Positions 5,799-7,260 of a stretch of DNA of 7,260 nt are shown here, piece by piece. The notes beneath the pieces were generated by a model. That model saw nothing but the letters and a program-made list of their open reading frames with translations. It was not told the DNA's origin and did not search any database. The stretch spans positions 1 to 7,260 of the forward strand of contig JACVQG010000081.1 of the NCBI GenBank assembly GCA_015661045.1. Direction: 5' to 3'. Source of the stretch: Dehalococcoidia bacterium. GTDB taxonomy: Bacteria > Chloroflexota > Dehalococcoidia > JACVQG01. Each line of letters opens with the position of its first letter. Position 1 is the stretch's first letter. A program made the position numbers and the translations under genes.

Positions 5799-6903
5799 AT
5801 TTAAGGGATGGAACTGCTTGAGGTTGCATTTCGTGTCGGAAATACCTGCGTTGGAAATAAAGGGCCAGATTCACCAGGCTAATTAGGACCGGGACCTCCA
5901 CCAACGGCCCGACAACAGCGGCGAAGGCCTGCCCGGAGCCAATGCCGAATACCGCCACAGCAACAGCGATAGCCAGCTCAAAGTTGTTGCTGGCGGCAGT
6001 GAACGCTATTGTTGCCGTCCTGGAGTAATCAGCCCCTATCTTCTTGCCCATGTAGAACGAGACCAGGAACATAATCACAAAGTATATCAGCAACGGTACG
6101 GCGATACGGACCACATCCAACGGTATCTGCACAATGAGATCGCCTTTGAGAGAGAACATAACGACGATAGTGAACAGCAATGCGGCCAGCGTGATGGGGC
6201 TTATTTTGGGGATGAATTTGCTCTCGTACCATTCCCGTCCTTTGGTCTTGAGAAAGACGAAACGAGTGAGCATGCCGCCAAAGAAAGGAATCCCCAGGTA
6301 AATAAGCACGCTTTTTGCTATCTCACCCATGGTGACCTTTACCACGGACCCACCCAGGCCGAACCAGCCGGGCAGTATGGTTATGAACACATAGGCATAT
6401 ACTGAGTAGAAAACTATTTGAAAGATAGAGTTTAAGGCCACCAGTCCCGCGGCATACTCAGAATCCCCCCTGGCTAGCTGGTTCCAGACAAGGACCATAG
6501 CGATACATCGGGCCAGCCCGATCATAATCAGGCCAACCATGTAGTCGGGATAAGGCCATATGAAACCCAGGAAGAGAATGGCGACCAGAAACATGAGCAC
6601 CGGGCCGATAACGTAGTTCTGTATCAGCGACAGCCCCATCACGCGCCAGTCGCGGAACACCCGCTCCATCTCCTCATACCTTACCTTAGCCAGCGGAGGG
6701 TACATCATCAGGATAAGCCCGATAGCAATGGGGATTGAGGTAGTGTCCACCTGGAAGAAGGAAATGAAGTCGGCGACTCCGGGAACAAAGTAGCCCAGGC
6801 CTACTCCGAAACCCATGGCGAGGAATATCCAGAGAGTCAGGAAGCGGTCTAACGTGGAAAGCCGGCGTAATCCAGAAGTTGTTTCTTTATTATTCATAAT
6901 CAT
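5797..6903 (-). CDS. acr3: ACR3-family arsenite efflux permease
   Basis: This inner-membrane antiporter exports arsenite and is the second step of arsenate detoxification after ArsC. The 368 residues contain about ten hydrophobic segments, as expected for the ACR3 (BASS superfamily) fold and unlike the 12-helix ArsB family. The conserved segment [17 protein letters not shown] (128-144) contains Cys133, the only cysteine in the protein, and [19 protein letters not shown] (302-320) contains Glu309. These correspond to Cys129 and Glu305, required in the Corynebacterium glutamicum homologue, with the same spacing. [10 protein letters not shown] (332-341) is also typical. The ATG at 6903 is followed by another at codon 3 (6897); neither has a good ribosome binding site, so the exact start is uncertain by two residues. 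It lies 41 nt after arsC and 12 nt before hgcA. Confidence 0.96.
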   Translation of the reverse strand: MIMNNKETTSGLRRLSTLDRFLTLWIFLAMGFGVGLGYFVPGVADFISFFQVDTTSIPIAIGLILMMYPPLAKVRYEEMERVFRDWRVMGLSLIQNYVIGPVLMFLVAILFLGFIWPYPDYMVGLIMIGLARCIAMVLVWNQLARGDSEYAAGLVALNSIFQIVFYSVYAYVFITILPGWFGLGGSVVKVTMGEIAKSVLIYLGIPFFGGMLTRFVFLKTKGREWYESKFIPKISPITLAALLFTIVVMFSLKGDLIVQIPLDVVRIAVPLLIYFVIMFLVSFYMGKKIGADYSRTATIAFTAASNNFELAIAVAVAVFGIGSGQAFAAVVGPLVEVPVLISLVNLALYFQRRYFRHEMQPQAVPSLK

Positions 6904-6944
6904 CTAAGCTATCATCACGGGGGCCTTGTGGCTTTATGTTGGCT

Positions 6945-7260
6945 TTAGACTCCGTCCTCCAACATTTTTAATATCCTGTTTCGGACCTCATTCCGGATCT
7001 CCCTGACTTTCTCCAGGGGCTTGCCTTTGGGGTCTTCTAATCCCCAGTCCTCGGTTTCTACAAAAGTCGCCGGGCACACCCCTTCAACGCCGCAACCCAT
7101 AGTCACTATCCTGTCCGCCTGTTCCGCCATCTCTGGAGTGAGAGCTTTCGGCAGGTTATTGCTTATATCAATACCCACCTCTCGCATCGCCTCGATTACA
7201 ACAGGATCAACCCTGGTAGCTGGTTTGGTGCCCGCCGAAATCGCGTTAGCCTTTCCACTG
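6945..7260 (-). CDS. arsC: Arsenate reductase (low-molecular-weight phosphatase fold), 5' end cut by the window
   Basis: This cytosolic enzyme reduces arsenate to arsenite for export by ACR3. The reading frame runs past the ATG at 7185-7187 to the right edge, and the upstream codons read SGKANAISAGTKPATRVDPVVIEAM, a family-typical segment; the true start is therefore outside the window. About 104 residues are visible, of roughly 130-140 expected. Visible landmarks are SAGT, EVGIDISNNLPK, TMGCGVEGVCP and DWGLEDPKGK, with a C-terminal helix of the IRNEVRNRILKML type. The two cysteines in MGCGVEGVC sit where the resolving Cys82/Cys89 pair of thioredoxin-linked B. subtilis ArsC lies, one residue closer together. 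The N-terminal catalytic CxxxxxR loop is not visible, so activity as a reductase rather than a tyrosine phosphatase rests on these cysteines and on the neighbouring acr3. Confidence 0.92.
   Translation of the reverse strand, partial: SGKANAISAGTKPATRVDPVVIEAMREVGIDISNNLPKALTPEMAEQADRIVTMGCGVEGVCPATFVETEDWGLEDPKGKPLEKVREIRNEVRNRILKMLEDGV

Noticed and set aside
6029..6232. 67-residue minus-strand frame inside acr3
   Set aside because: It is an out-of-frame shadow of the clearly conserved ACR3 coding sequence.

Overview
The window is a piece of bacterial chromosome with two transcription domains that converge near position 3364-3571. The most notable content is a mercury-methylation gene pair, hgcA and hgcB, on the minus strand. 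It lies directly behind an arsenate reductase gene (arsC, cut by the right edge) and an arsenite efflux permease gene (acr3). The four genes are tightly packed and look like one operon, arsC-acr3-hgcA-hgcB. hgcA is recognised by the cap-helix motif NVWCAAGK, the surrounding corrinoid-binding domain and a C-terminal membrane domain. hgcB is recognised by two CxxCxxCxxxCP clusters, GVGCA and a C-terminal Cys-Cys.

On the plus strand, from the left edge, are aroA (EPSP synthase, missing only its extreme N-terminus), remA (DUF370/RemA DNA-binding regulator), gmk (guanylate kinase) and pit (PiT-family inorganic phosphate transporter). remA and gmk are separated by 1 nt, and gmk and pit by 30 nt. 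Facing pit on the minus strand is a DUF47/PhoU-like protein, the usual partner of PiT transporters. The 208-bp convergent spacer holds several inverted repeats that resemble a REP/MITE-like element, plus a terminator-like hairpin for the minus strand. The 195-bp spacer between hgcB and the DUF47 gene has no convincing terminator but does have a TATAAT box in the DUF47 direction.

The physiology fits together. PiT carries phosphate and, by family knowledge, can let arsenate in. ArsC reduces arsenate to arsenite and ACR3 exports it. HgcA and HgcB methylate Hg(II) using a corrinoid methyl carrier and a ferredoxin. hgcAB implies an anaerobe. RemA, the guanylate kinase P-loop ending GKD, class II EPSP synthase and hgcAB together suggest an anaerobic Chloroflexota (Dehalococcoidia-like) lineage or, less likely, a Firmicutes or deltaproteobacterial lineage. 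This taxonomic guess is inference from memory of families, not from a search.

No tRNA, rRNA, CRISPR array, transposase or prophage gene was seen. The regulator and promoter of the arsenic/mercury operon must lie beyond the right edge.
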